Assembly: GCA_013298875.1 (NCBI GenBank)
Contig: JAAFJH010000007.1
Location: 1-52,934, forward strand
Reading direction: 5' to 3'
DNA length: 52,934 nt
DNA from: Synechococcales cyanobacterium bin2.concoct.b11b12b14.033
GTDB taxonomy: Bacteria > Cyanobacteriota > Vampirovibrionia > Caenarcaniphilales > Caenarcanaceae
Made by a program: the position numbers and the translations under genes
Notes under the pieces: model-generated
What the model was told of the DNA's origin: nothing
Databases searched by the model: none
What the model saw: only the letters and a program-made list of their open reading frames with translations
Shown: piece by piece, positions 1-8,340 of the stretch
How the letters are laid out: the number at the start of each line of letters is the position of its first letter
Position numbering within the stretch: position 1 is the stretch's first letter

Positions 1-2
1 GC

Positions 3-50
3 ATAAAGTCTTATATGGAAAGTGGTAATATATTAATTCCAGAAGTTTAA
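3..50 (+). CDS. 3' end of an upstream gene (partial, unknown)
   Basis: An open frame enters from the left edge and ends with TAA 16 nt before rfbA; its last residues read [13 protein letters not shown]. It runs in the same direction as rfbA and lies close to it, so it is probably the preceding gene of the same sugar-nucleotide operon. Fifteen residues are too few to assign a family. Confidence 0.3.
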   Translation: MKSYMESGNILIPEV

Positions 51-66
51 TTTACTAGTAAATCAA

Positions 67-960
67 TTGAGCAAAACTAATAATTCTAATTCTCGTAAAG
101 GTATTATTTTGGCTGGCGGTAGTGGGACGCGCTTGTATCCGATTACTCAGGCTATTAGCAAGCAATTATTGCCTATTTATGACAAACCGATGATTTTTTA
201 TCCTTTGTCAACCCTTATGCAAGCTAATATCCGGGAAATTTTAATTATTTCAACCCCATATGATTTACCCAGTTTTCAACGTTTATTGGGCGATGGCTCG
301 CAACTTGGAATTGAATTGAGTTATGCCGAACAAGCCAAGCCAGAAGGTTTAGCCCAAGCTTTTATAATTGGAGAGCAGTTTTTAAATAATAAATCAGCTT
401 GTTTAATACTCGGTGATAATTTATTTTATGGTCAAGGCCTCGAAGAAACTTTATTGAGAGCTAGTTCACAAACTCAAGAAGCGACAATTTTTGGTTATCG
501 GGTTAAAGACCCTCAAAGATATGGAGTAGTTGAATTTGATAAAGCTGGTAAAGTCATTTCAATTGAGGAAAAGCCAGCTAAACCAAAATCAAATTATGCA
601 GTAGTTGGTTTGTATTTTTATGATCAAGAAATTATTAATATTGCCAAGCAAGTAAAACCTTCTGCCAGAGGAGAACTTGAAATAACCGATATTAATAATA
701 TTTATTTGCAAGCGAAAAAACTAAATGTTGAATTGATTGGAAGCGGCTCAGCATGGCTAGATACAGGTACTCATGAATCATTATTGCAAGCTAGTAATTT
801 TATACAAACAATTGAAGAAAGGCAAGGTATAAAAGTAGCCTGTTTAGAAGAAATTGCTTATAAAAATAAATGGATTACTGAAAAGCAAATTACCATGCAA
901 GCAGCTAAACTAAAAAATAGTGAATATGGTAAATATTTGAAATCATTTTTGGAAAATTAA
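67..960 (+). CDS. rfbA: Glucose-1-phosphate thymidylyltransferase
   Basis: Makes dTDP-glucose from dTTP and glucose-1-phosphate, the first step of the dTDP-rhamnose pathway for surface polysaccharide. The nucleotide-binding signature GGSGTRLYP lies at residues 17-25, followed by [11 protein letters not shown] at 31-41; the 297-residue length is normal for the RmlA family. The start is TTG: the frame is open only back to a stop at 34-36 and contains no ATG before the conserved core. This start adds about six Ser/Asn-rich residues compared with typical RmlA. rfbC follows after 50 nt, so the two are probably co-transcribed; rfbB and rfbD are not in the window. Confidence 0.95.
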   Translation: MSKTNNSNSRKGIILAGGSGTRLYPITQAISKQLLPIYDKPMIFYPLSTLMQANIREILIISTPYDLPSFQRLLGDGSQLGIELSYAEQAKPEGLAQAFIIGEQFLNNKSACLILGDNLFYGQGLEETLLRASSQTQEATIFGYRVKDPQRYGVVEFDKAGKVISIEEKPAKPKSNYAVVGLYFYDQEIINIAKQVKPSARGELEITDINNIYLQAKKLNVELIGSGSAWLDTGTHESLLQASNFIQTIEERQGIKVACLEEIAYKNKWITEKQITMQAAKLKNSEYGKYLKSFLEN

Positions 961-1010
961 AATACAATAAATCAGCAAATAGAAAATTAAAATAAGAAAG
1001 CAAAAACAAA

Positions 1011-1583
1011 ATGTTAAAAGTAAATAAATTACCCATAGACGGATTATTACTTATAGAACCGCAAAGTTTTGGGGATGAGAGGGGTTATTTTTTTGAATCT
1101 TGGAATCAGCAGAAATATACAAACACAAATGAAGACTATCAAATGAATGATAAGTTTGTGCAAGATAATATTTCTTTTTCGGCCAAAGGGGTTTTACGGG
1201 GCTTACATTGCCAATTCCCCAAACCTCAGTCCAAATTAGTTAGTGCTTTACAAGGTCAAATATATGATGTAGCTGTTGATTTAAGACCCAAATCTAAAAC
1301 TTATGGTAAATGGCATGCCGAAATTTTATCGGATGAAAACAAAAAACAATTTTATATACCGGAAGGCTTTGCACATGGCTTTTTAGTTTTAAGCGAAACG
1401 GCTCTTATTATGTATAAATGCCATGAATTTTATTATCCCGAATATGAAAAAAGTTTGAAATGGAATGATAAGGATTTAAATATTAGTTGGCCTTTAAATC
1501 TCATTGAGCCAATTACACCAATAGTTTCAGATAAAGATAAAAAAGGCATTTCTTTCGCTGATTTTCACCTTTTAAATAAATAA
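1011..1583 (+). CDS. rfbC: dTDP-4-dehydrorhamnose 3,5-epimerase
   Basis: Epimerises dTDP-4-keto-6-deoxyglucose at C3 and C5 on the way to dTDP-rhamnose. The cupin-fold core shows RGLHCQ with the expected catalytic His at residue 66, the VAVDLRPKSKTYGKW strand, and a YKC segment near residue 135 at the place of the family's catalytic Tyr. The 190-residue length is typical. It follows rfbA in the same direction. The convergent PTPS-family gene ends 10 nt downstream. Confidence 0.95.
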   Translation: MLKVNKLPIDGLLLIEPQSFGDERGYFFESWNQQKYTNTNEDYQMNDKFVQDNISFSAKGVLRGLHCQFPKPQSKLVSALQGQIYDVAVDLRPKSKTYGKWHAEILSDENKKQFYIPEGFAHGFLVLSETALIMYKCHEFYYPEYEKSLKWNDKDLNISWPLNLIEPITPIVSDKDKKGISFADFHLLNK

Positions 1584-1592
1584 GTTTTGTTT

Positions 1593-2081
1593 TTATTTGA
1601 ACCAACTAAATGAGGCTAATTGTCCGTCGCCGGAGGATACTTTAATTTTAATTTCATCAATTTTATAAGCTTCTAGCATATTTTTATCCTCCACCAAGCA
1701 TTCAGTCAAATAATGTGCCAATTCTTCAACAGTTATATTACTAATTGGCAAAAGTTTTATATCTTTTTTATTAAAAATCAGTTCGTCCATATGGTGCTTC
1801 ACATAAACTTTTTGGTCTTTTTCAGTAATTTGTAAATGGGGCGATTGGGTGGGAATTAAAAAATATTCATCCAAAGATTCGCATAAAGCTCTTAATTTAT
1901 TTTTGAAAATATTATAATCGGCTGTTAAGCCTTCTGAGCTAACTTGCAAGCTAAAATGTCCTTGTATTTTAAAGTTATGTCCATGCAGTCTTTCTCTTTC
2001 AGTGGCTGAAAATATTGTAAAATGCCCCGCCGAAAATTTCATATCTTCTTTGAAAAGCTCAATGGTAGTTTTATACGGCAT
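1593..2081 (-). CDS. 6-pyruvoyl/6-carboxytetrahydropterin synthase family protein, PTPS-III-like
   Basis: A T-fold pterin enzyme of 162 residues. Zinc ligands are visible as His20 (FSAGH) and His33/His35 (LHGHNF). The usual catalytic Cys four residues before the first HGH histidine is absent: Arg29 is there and a Glu (E30) lies three residues before HGH, giving E-x2-HGH. From memory of the family, that arrangement marks PTPS-III enzymes, which make 6-hydroxymethyldihydropterin for folate synthesis in place of FolB, whereas QueD has C-x3-HGH. The C-terminus reads SSGDGQ where QueD has a Glu-Thr motif. It could also be a long-form QueD homologue of unproven activity. folD (34.1 kb) shows the genome has folate metabolism, but no folate gene is adjacent. 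Confidence 0.8.
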   Translation of the reverse strand: MPYKTTIELFKEDMKFSAGHFTIFSATERERLHGHNFKIQGHFSLQVSSEGLTADYNIFKNKLRALCESLDEYFLIPTQSPHLQITEKDQKVYVKHHMDELIFNKKDIKLLPISNITVEELAHYLTECLVEDKNMLEAYKIDEIKIKVSSGDGQLASFSWFK

Positions 2082-2162
2082 AAATCTTATAAGTTGGTAG
2101 GTCAGTTTTTAATATGCTTGGCTCTGTTATTTTAATGTTTTTAACGCCATATATCTAATAAA

Positions 2163-2636
2163 TTAATGACATTGCCGCAAGCCTTTTTTCTGAAGATACT
2201 GCTGATGATAGTCTTCGGCGGAATAAAAAACGGGTGCGGTATTAATTTGGGTAATAATTTTGCGTGGAAAACGAGCTGATTCATTTAATTCTTTTTTATA
2301 ATTTTCAGCTATGTTTTTTTGCTCATCAGTAGTTGTAAATATTACCGAACGGTATTGAGAGCCATAATCAGGGCCTTGTCTATTTAAAGTTGTCGGATCG
2401 TGAATTGACCAAAATACTTCAAGTAGCTTTTTATAAGAGATAATTTCAGGCTCAAATTCTAACTGCACTACTTCCGCATGGCCAGTTGTATCGGTACAAA
2501 CTTCTTTATAGGCCGGGTTTTCAGTATGTCCACCGCAATAACCAACTTCGGTTTTTAAAACGCCTTCTAATGTCCGGAAAGCTTCTTCTACTCCCCAAAA
2601 GCACCCAGCCCCAAATATCGCAATTTCTTTAGTCAT
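2163..2636 (-). CDS. msrA: Peptide-methionine (S)-S-oxide reductase
   Basis: Repairs oxidised methionine (S-sulfoxide) in proteins, presumably in the cytoplasm as no signal peptide is seen. The catalytic Cys12 sits in GAGCFWG; further family blocks are GYCGGH, the GHAEVVQLEF strand and DYGSQYRSVIF. A C-terminal Cys156 (RQCH) is a plausible resolving cysteine. The 157-residue length is normal for a stand-alone MsrA with no fused MsrB domain. The start agrees with the family N-terminus, which begins only a few residues before the catalytic motif. Confidence 0.96.
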   Translation of the reverse strand: MTKEIAIFGAGCFWGVEEAFRTLEGVLKTEVGYCGGHTENPAYKEVCTDTTGHAEVVQLEFEPEIISYKKLLEVFWSIHDPTTLNRQGPDYGSQYRSVIFTTTDEQKNIAENYKKELNESARFPRKIITQINTAPVFYSAEDYHQQYLQKKGLRQCH

Positions 2637-2708
2637 TTTTACTCAAATTTAACTTGTATTTAATTCTATATTTTAATAATATAAGTAAAAAGCAAATTAA
2701 CTTAACTT

Positions 2709-3089
2709 TTATCTTCCACCGAAATAGCCAGCTCCAAAAGAACCACTACAGCTACTGCAACCACTTGTACAAGTGCTAATCGGCGGAGTACAGCCAATAG
2801 GAGGACTAGCTAAAACTTGACCACCATATGGTTGATTGGGCGGTGGACTAATAATAGCACTTCTCCAACCTTTAATACAGCCCGTTGGCCCACAACCTCT
2901 TAGCGGGTAAATTGGTCTTTCCTGATAATTAGATGGACCCCAAGAAGCAATATTCATATTACCGCCGCAACCGCCATTACAACCACCTCCGCCGCCACAA
3001 GCTTTAACGGGGAAAATACTTATCACAAAACAAATCATGATTAAACTGATAAAAGTTAAAAAACCAATGAGAGGCAATCTTTTATTCAT
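2709..3089 (-). CDS. Small Cys/Gly-rich secreted or membrane-anchored protein
   Basis: Unknown family. The chosen ATG (MNKRLPLIGF) has a good AGGAG eight bases upstream; a longer frame exists (to 3152) but adds a non-signal leader. Residues 1-30 are a basic start plus a long hydrophobic stretch, so the protein is exported or anchored. The mature part opens with ACGGGGG, CNGGCGG and continues with Cys pairs (GCGPTGC, STCTSGC, SSCSGS), ending GYFGGR. The many cysteines suggest disulfide cross-linking or metal binding outside the membrane. It resembles in style, not clearly in sequence, the product of 11692-12041. Confidence 0.7.
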   Translation of the reverse strand: MNKRLPLIGFLTFISLIMICFVISIFPVKACGGGGGCNGGCGGNMNIASWGPSNYQERPIYPLRGCGPTGCIKGWRSAIISPPPNQPYGGQVLASPPIGCTPPISTCTSGCSSCSGSFGAGYFGGR

Positions 3090-3182
3090 ACAAGGAACTC
3101 CTACTTTATTACATAAATTTCTTTTACCAATTTGCTGAGCCCAAAAAGCCATTAACTGATTAAAAGTATTAAAAACTTGCCG

Positions 3183-3204
3183 AAAACCCTAAAAACTACT
3201 AGGG
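3183..3204 (-). terminator. Weak intrinsic terminator after mutS
   Basis: On the minus strand CCCTA, an 8-nt loop and TAGGG are followed by TTTT, about 90 nt past the mutS stop. The stem is only 5 bp, so this is tentative. Confidence 0.3.
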
Positions 3205-3296
3205 ATAATACTGTGTTTTAAATCTTAGCTAAGCCAATTGAATTAATTAGAAAACCTTAATGCGACAATCCACGTGTTCTTATAATTTCCCTATAA

Positions 3297-5837
3297 TTAA
3301 TAAACAAATTCAATCCTTGACTGGGCAATACTTTCCTGAATTAAGTCCTTTCTTTTATTAGGTAAGCCTTTTGTATTCATTTGATTCATAATATTTTTGG
3401 CTCGGTTTAAAACTTGCTTAGGTAAACCCGCCATACGGGCAACTTCAATGCCATAACTACGGTCAGCTCCACCAGCTATTACTTTATGCAAAAAAACTAA
3501 TTCGTCTTCTCCTTCATGAACTGAAACTTGATAATTAATAACTTTCTGGAAATTGTCTTCTAATGAGTTTAATTCATGATAATGCGTTGCAAAAATACAG
3601 CGGCTTTCTTTTTGGGCAATATATTCCGCTAAAGACCAAGCAATGGCTACACCGTCATAAGTGCTAGTGCCACGCCCAATTTCATCTAGCAAAAGCAAAC
3701 TTTTCTCAGTCATATTATTCAGCAAATAAGCCGTTTCAGTCATTTCGACCATAAAAGTCGATTGGCCTTGGCTTAAATCATCAGAAGCACCAATTCGGGT
3801 AAATATTTTGTCAATAAGGCCAATTTCCGCTTCAGCCGCCGGTATAAATGAACCCATTTGAGCCATTAAACATAAAAGGGCATTTTGCCTCATGAAAGTT
3901 GATTTACCCGACATATTTGGCCCCGTCAGGATAATCATTAATTCAGATTCTTGGTCAAAATTCAAATCATTATTTACAAAGTAGCCATTTGGCAAAAGCT
4001 TTTCTATAACTGGATGACGGCCTTCTTTAATTTTAAAGTTTTTACTATTATTAATTTCTGGTTTTATATAATTATTTTTCAAAGCCAAATTTGCCAAACC
4101 AGCCAAACAATCAGTTTCCGCTAATTGAGCCGCTAAAACCAAAATTTCATCACAATAAATATTTAAGCTATCACGCAAAAAATTAAATAATTCTTGTTCC
4201 AAAGACTTTAAGCTATTTTCGGCTAATAAAAATTTAGTTTCATGTTCTCTCAATTCATCGGTAATATAACGGTCAATATTGGTTAAATTTTGTTTTATTT
4301 TATAATTAGCCGGCACCAAATTACGATTAGTTTTAGTAATTTCGATATAAAACCCAGCCGCCTTATTGAAGCAAACCTTTAGCGATTTAATACCACTATT
4401 TTCTCTTTCTTTAATCTCATAACGAGCTAACCAATTTTCATTTTGCTCAACAATATTCTTCAATTCATCTAATTTTTCGCTATAACCAATTCTAAAAATA
4501 CTACCGTCAGAGCTATTAATCGGTAATTCATCCAGTAAAGCCTGTTCAATTTCCCGTACTTTTAATAATAAATTATCTGAATAGTTAAAATCAATATTAA
4601 ATTCACTTACTTCTTCTAATAAAGCTTTCAGAGCTGGCAATAAAAGTAAAGATTTTTTAATAAAACCCATTTCTCTTGGATTCAGCCGATTAGTTTTTAA
4701 TTTAATACCAAGTCTTTCGAGGTCAGTGATTTGACTTAATAAACCGGCTAAATTATTTAATAAATGAGGTTTTAAGGTTAAGTTTTCAATTTTATCTTGG
4801 CGGTTTTGAATTTCATTTACATTCATTAAAGGTTTGGCTAGCCAGTTTCTGAGCAAGCGAATACCCATTTTAGTTTTAATATTTTCTTCCAGCACCGAAA
4901 TTAATGTGCCTTTGGAATTACGATTACGCATATTTTCAAATAATTCCAAATGCTTGGCTACTTGAGCGTCAAATTGCAAGAAAGAATTGATTTGATAAAC
5001 CTGCACATTACTCAAAGCCTTCATTGATTCGGGATAAGTAAATTCTAAATAATCTAAAACTACTCCCAAGGCTTGCAGACTGGTTTTATAATCTTGGCAA
5101 CCAAAACCCTCAATGGCAAAAGCTCCAAATTTTTGTTTAATTTTATTTGTGGCTCTTTCTAAATCAAATAAATTTAAAGCCCGGTTAGTAATCGAAAAAT
5201 CTTGTTTGTTCAGGCCAGCCGGTAATAAAGCCCTTTCTATTTCAATGCCATGTAAATCTTTAATCCGGCTGGAAGCTACTAATAATTCCGAAGGCTTTAA
5301 AGCTGTTAATTCCAAGCTCAATTCATTTTCGGATAATTCAGTTATTTTTAAATTACCGGTTGATATATCCACAAAAGCCAAACCCCACGCTTTATTATCT
5401 TTTTCGGGAGGACAAATAGCGGCTAAATAATTAGCTTTTTCACTTTCCAAAAATTCAGTTTCCAGTAAGGTTCCAGGCGTTAAAATCCGTATTAATTCCC
5501 TTTTCATTGGGCCTTTGCCATCTGTTTCACCAATTTGCTCGCACAAAGCCACTTTAAAGCCAGCCTTTAATAATTTAGCAATTGAGGCTTCAGCACTTTT
5601 ATGCGGCACTCCAGCCATCGGTACTTTTCCACCTTCATGAGCGGAATCTGAACGAGCGGTTAAAGTAATTTCTAATTCTTTGGCGATGATTTCTGCATCC
5701 GTAAAAAAACATTCATAAAAATCACCTAATCTAAAAAATAAAAGAGCATCATCAGTTTTGGCTCTATGTTCAAGATATTGTCTTAAAACAGCCGTATACT
5801 TTTCGGGTTGGGCTGGAAACTGAAAGGAAAAACTCAT
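3297..5837 (-). CDS. mutS: DNA mismatch repair protein MutS
   Basis: Recognises mispaired bases and recruits MutL. At 846 residues it has the normal MutS1 length. The N-terminal mismatch-reading motif is intact (RLGDFYECF, the Phe-x-Glu wedge), and the C-terminal ABC-type ATPase has Walker A GPNMSGKST near residue 639 and the LLLDEIGRGTSTYDG box near 716. A promoter-like TTGTAT-17-TAAAAT lies 31 nt upstream. No mutL is in the window. The complete frame argues that mismatch repair is intact despite the many short duplications seen nearby. Confidence 0.97.
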   Translation of the reverse strand: MSFSFQFPAQPEKYTAVLRQYLEHRAKTDDALLFFRLGDFYECFFTDAEIIAKELEITLTARSDSAHEGGKVPMAGVPHKSAEASIAKLLKAGFKVALCEQIGETDGKGPMKRELIRILTPGTLLETEFLESEKANYLAAICPPEKDNKAWGLAFVDISTGNLKITELSENELSLELTALKPSELLVASSRIKDLHGIEIERALLPAGLNKQDFSITNRALNLFDLERATNKIKQKFGAFAIEGFGCQDYKTSLQALGVVLDYLEFTYPESMKALSNVQVYQINSFLQFDAQVAKHLELFENMRNRNSKGTLISVLEENIKTKMGIRLLRNWLAKPLMNVNEIQNRQDKIENLTLKPHLLNNLAGLLSQITDLERLGIKLKTNRLNPREMGFIKKSLLLLPALKALLEEVSEFNIDFNYSDNLLLKVREIEQALLDELPINSSDGSIFRIGYSEKLDELKNIVEQNENWLARYEIKERENSGIKSLKVCFNKAAGFYIEITKTNRNLVPANYKIKQNLTNIDRYITDELREHETKFLLAENSLKSLEQELFNFLRDSLNIYCDEILVLAAQLAETDCLAGLANLALKNNYIKPEINNSKNFKIKEGRHPVIEKLLPNGYFVNNDLNFDQESELMIILTGPNMSGKSTFMRQNALLCLMAQMGSFIPAAEAEIGLIDKIFTRIGASDDLSQGQSTFMVEMTETAYLLNNMTEKSLLLLDEIGRGTSTYDGVAIAWSLAEYIAQKESRCIFATHYHELNSLEDNFQKVINYQVSVHEGEDELVFLHKVIAGGADRSYGIEVARMAGLPKQVLNRAKNIMNQMNTKGLPNKRKDLIQESIAQSRIEFVY

Positions 5838-5865
5838 TATATTAATTAATTTTTATTGAATAGCT

Positions 5866-5900
5866 TAATTTTAAAATCTATTGACATAAAATACAAAATA
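5866..5900. repeat. 35-bp direct repeat, copy 1 (mutS side)
   Basis: This stretch matches 6810-6844 at 33 of 35 positions in the same orientation. The two copies bracket the HEPN cassette and each contains a minus-strand promoter-like pair with a 17-nt spacer. Confidence 0.8.
5868..5896 (-). promoter_or_regulatory. Candidate sigma70-type promoter of mutS
   Basis: On the minus strand TTGTAT is followed after 17 nt by TAAAAT, with the -10 hexamer ending 31 nt before the mutS start codon. The second repeat copy (6812-6840) keeps the same layout as TTATAT-17-TAAAAT. Confidence 0.5.
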
Positions 5901-5973
5901 TTAAAGTTTTTCTTTTTGCTAATTAGTTTGTTCTCTACTTTTTATTTTTTCCTTAGGGGGTTTTGTGTTTTAG

Positions 5974-6345
5974 TCAGAGCTTCTGAGAAAACTTTTCCAA
6001 CTTTTTGATAATTAACTCTGCTAATTTTAAAGCTTGCTTTGCCTCTTGAACTGAGATATGTGGGGACTTGTAGTCAGCTTTGTTTCTCGCATTTCTTAGT
6101 TCTTTTATATTTTCTGATAGAATATTGGCAAATTTATCTTGTGATTTATTAAAGTAGTCTATAAGCCATTTGTGAGCATCTAGAGAGGGTGCTTTTTCAA
6201 ATGGATCTACTTTTTCAATAATTTGCTTAGAAATATTAAAAACAGCATAATAAGCTCTGCTAATAGACGATCTTATCTTTGCTTCACTTTTACTTTCACA
6301 AAGTTCTTCGGCGAGCTTAAAGTATTCTTGCCAGTCAAAAGCCAT
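5974..6345 (-). CDS. HEPN-domain protein
   Basis: A 123-residue, probably all-helical protein. The RAYYAVFNISKQII helix and the later segment LRNARNKADYK match the HEPN fold, whose Arg-(x4-6)-His type motif is found in many RNase toxins. Here the conserved Arg-Asn is followed by Ala-Asp-Tyr instead of a clear His, so nuclease activity is uncertain. It begins 7 nt after its partner gene ends and is evidently co-transcribed with it. HEPN proteins often pair with a small antitoxin or nucleotidyltransferase; that role is inference here. Confidence 0.75.
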   Translation of the reverse strand: MAFDWQEYFKLAEELCESKSEAKIRSSISRAYYAVFNISKQIIEKVDPFEKAPSLDAHKWLIDYFNKSQDKFANILSENIKELRNARNKADYKSPHISVQEAKQALKLAELIIKKLEKFSQKL

Positions 6346-6352
6346 AAAATAA

Positions 6353-6766
6353 CTATTTAGAACAAATTGTAATTAGAAGAAAAAATAATATTTCGGCTGG
6401 ATATTGGTCAAATAATATTTCATTCAATTCTTCTTTTTTTGACAAAGCTTCCGAAACGCTTAAGTTAGAGATTACTTTTATTCTCAAAAATTTATAATCC
6501 TCAATTTCAGGGTCTTGCTCGAAGAAAAGATAAAGTACTCCAGCTGGAAACAATTTATTAACAATACTTGGTACTGATTCTAAAATACTAATCAGAGATT
6601 GATGATGATCCAAAAACATCCAAACTTTGCCTTCATCTTCCTTAGCTATTGAGTAAAGTTTACTAATCTTTGAGTATGACTTTTTTAAATTCGCTGGTGC
6701 TGATATTGACATGGCTGATCTAATCCTATCTATTAAAATTGTATACCCTTTATTTAAAAAAGACAA
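6353..6766 (-). CDS. Small partner protein of the HEPN gene (uncharacterised)
   Basis: A 137-residue protein encoded just upstream of the HEPN gene. It has no nucleotidyltransferase GSxARG motif, so it is not an MNT-type antitoxin. The middle part LYLFFEQDPEIEDYKFLRIKV, followed by a SEALSKKEELNEILFDQYP helix, resembles from memory a class of short proteins commonly encoded beside HEPN genes. The end is hydrophobic (EILFFLLITICSK). The two-gene layout and its own promoter-like repeat suggest a toxin-antitoxin-like or stress module; the function is not known. Confidence 0.6.
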   Translation of the reverse strand: MSFLNKGYTILIDRIRSAMSISAPANLKKSYSKISKLYSIAKEDEGKVWMFLDHHQSLISILESVPSIVNKLFPAGVLYLFFEQDPEIEDYKFLRIKVISNLSVSEALSKKEELNEILFDQYPAEILFFLLITICSK

Positions 6767-6809
6767 CAGTACGTATTACTTATAATCTTCAGGCAATAAT
6801 TTCTTAATT

Positions 6810-6844
6810 TAATTTTAAAATCGATTGACATAAAATATAAAATA
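6810..6844. repeat. 35-bp direct repeat, copy 2 (HEPN side)
   Basis: Matches 5866-5900 with two mismatches, the start points being 944 bp apart. It lies 44 nt upstream of the HEPN cassette and carries its candidate promoter. Confidence 0.8.
6812..6840 (-). promoter_or_regulatory. Candidate promoter of the HEPN cassette
   Basis: On the minus strand TTATAT-17-TAAAAT, with the -10 hexamer ending 45 nt before the first gene of the cassette. The near-identity to the mutS promoter region suggests that the two transcription units share control or that the promoter was copied. Confidence 0.45.
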
Positions 6845-7222
6845 ATTGGCACTGGTCTGTGAAAATAGATAAGCTGAAAAAAGAAGTAATACAATTTAAA
6901 ATTATAGATAAAATAAGTTAATCGCAGCATCATTTTAAGAAGAAAATGACTATTTTAAGGCAAGTATTACAGATTAATTAATGAGTTTTTAGGTTTGATC
7001 TATTTCTTTAGAGCAGTGTCAAATAATTTAGCTTCTTATGTTTGGAACTGTGCCTAGCCTGTAATTTAAAAACACTTAGATTAAGTAACGAAATTAAGTA
7101 CAGACGAACTAATAATTTGAATTATAAAGAAATTATTATTATTTTAACGGCTTACACAAAATAAAAATTTAGAACCTTATTATTTAGACAAAACACCAAT
7201 TCCAAACTTAAATATTATATTC
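6845..7222. other. Gene-poor stretch
   Basis: I see no convincing gene here. A 20-codon plus-strand frame from GTG at 6859 ends at 6921. The rest is A+T-rich with stops in all frames and no clear hairpin or RNA gene. Confidence 0.6.
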
Positions 7223-7441
7223 ATGCCTATTAGTTCTCTTTTTTTAGCTGTTAATATTGCTGCTAAATCTCCTACTCTTAATCCGCTAGGTAAAACAGCA
7301 CCAAGTCCAGCCGTTATTACTACTGATGTTCCTGCCTCTTCAGTGCTTAAAACACCGGAATGGCTTGCTGCACGTAAGCCTAAGCCTACCCCTAAGCCTA
7401 GCCCTACTCCTGACAATCCCGGAGGCGGCAGAAAAGATTAA
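7223..7441 (+). CDS. Doubtful 72-residue ORF with a Lys-Pro repeat tail
   Basis: The frame encodes a mildly hydrophobic start (PISSLFLAVNIAAKS) and ends in a Lys/Pro/Thr-rich repeat (KPKPTPKPSPTPD) and GGGRKD. Its codons favour T-ending triplets (GCT, GTT, ATT, CCT), like neighbouring real genes, which supports the plus strand over an overlapping minus-strand frame. There is no clear ribosome-binding site and no recognised family. It may be a remnant of a secreted protein. Confidence 0.3.
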   Translation: MPISSLFLAVNIAAKSPTLNPLGKTAPSPAVITTDVPASSVLKTPEWLAARKPKPTPKPSPTPDNPGGGRKD

Positions 7442-7569
7442 ATTACCGCTTTAATAGCTCCATTAATTGCATCTGGACAAGTAATTCCCCAATAATAAAC
7501 AGAAGTCCAATAACTTATAACCAAAATCACAAGTGGAAAGAATTTGAAATAGTTAAAGAAGGCAATCAA
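7438..7569 (-). CDS. Doubtful 43-residue membrane peptide downstream of yebC
   Basis: Starting at TTG 7569, 21 nt past the yebC stop, this frame encodes a hydrophobic helix (FFPLVILVISYW) followed by SVYYWGITCPDAINGAIKAVI. The pattern, a short helix plus a Tyr/Trp/Cys tail, is coding-like. The same frame continues beyond its TAA as a Gly-rich open stretch to 7180. No ribosome-binding site is apparent. It could be a small membrane peptide or chance. Confidence 0.25.
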   Translation of the reverse strand: MIAFFNYFKFFPLVILVISYWTSVYYWGITCPDAINGAIKAVI

Positions 7570-7589
7570 GTTGTATAAAAAATCTTGGC

Positions 7590-8324
7590 TTAATTAGTCA
7601 AAAGAGCATTATGAAAAACTTTTTGCACATCATCCAAGTTTTCAAGCTTTTCAATTAAGTTTTCCACTTTTTCAATCAATAGTTCATCTTTAAGTTCAAT
7701 TAAATTATCAGGCCAGTAGGCAATTTCTGCCGAGCAATTATAATTAATTTTAGTTTTAATCAAAGTTATTGTTTTTTCGGTTTTGCTAATACTGGCAAAT
7801 AAAAGATAATTTTCTGGGTCTTCTTCTAGTTCAAAGTTTTCAAGCTCGCATTCATCTAAAAGATTAAACAGTAATTCTTCGTTTTTAATGATTGTTCGGG
7901 GAATTTGAATTAAAGCTAAGTGCTTAAAGCCCCAGTTTACACAGCCCGTTTCGCCTAAATTACCAGCATATTTGCCAAAAACAGTTCTTAATTCGGCAGC
8001 GGTACGGTTACGATTATTGGTAGCGGCGGATACTAAAACTGCTATGCCATTTGGTCCATAACCTTCATAAATTATTTCTTCAAAGCTCTCGTGATGGCTA
8101 TTTTTAGCTTTCTCAATGGCTCTTTCAATATTATCATTTGGCATTCCAATTTGTTTGGCTCTTTCAACGGCATTCCTGAGCCTAAAATTATAAGCAATAT
8201 CTGTGCCTTCTAATCTCGCAGCTACCGAAATTTCTTTGGATAATTGGGTATAAACAGCGGCTCTTTTCAAATCAAGGGCTTGTTTTCGGTGTTTAATATT
8301 GGCCCATTTGCTATGCCCAGCCAT
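7590..8324 (-). CDS. yebC: YebC/PmpR family protein
   Basis: The conserved opening AGHSKWANIKHRK and the blocks NIERAIEKAK, YEGYGPNGIAVLV and NRNRTAAELR place it in the YebC/TACO1 family. Members act as DNA-binding regulators or, as recent work on the family indicates, help ribosomes at difficult sequences such as proline runs. The 244-residue length is normal and the start matches the family exactly. The FliO-like gene ends 16 nt upstream on the same strand, so the two may share a transcript. Confidence 0.95.
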   Translation of the reverse strand: MAGHSKWANIKHRKQALDLKRAAVYTQLSKEISVAARLEGTDIAYNFRLRNAVERAKQIGMPNDNIERAIEKAKNSHHESFEEIIYEGYGPNGIAVLVSAATNNRNRTAAELRTVFGKYAGNLGETGCVNWGFKHLALIQIPRTIIKNEELLFNLLDECELENFELEEDPENYLLFASISKTEKTITLIKTKINYNCSAEIAYWPDNLIELKDELLIEKVENLIEKLENLDDVQKVFHNALLTN

Positions 8325-8340
8325 AAAGTTTTACTGCTTT

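Noticed and set aside
5113-5430. A 105-residue plus-strand ORF inside mutS
   Set aside because: Antisense to a conserved part of mutS, no family match and no ribosome-binding site.
7180-7416. A 78-residue Gly-rich minus-strand ORF (GVGLGLGVGLGL)
   Set aside because: It starts at TTG, overlaps a plus-strand frame with more typical codon use, and its Gly-rich start is the complement of a Lys-Pro repeat. Kept only as an alternative in the findings.
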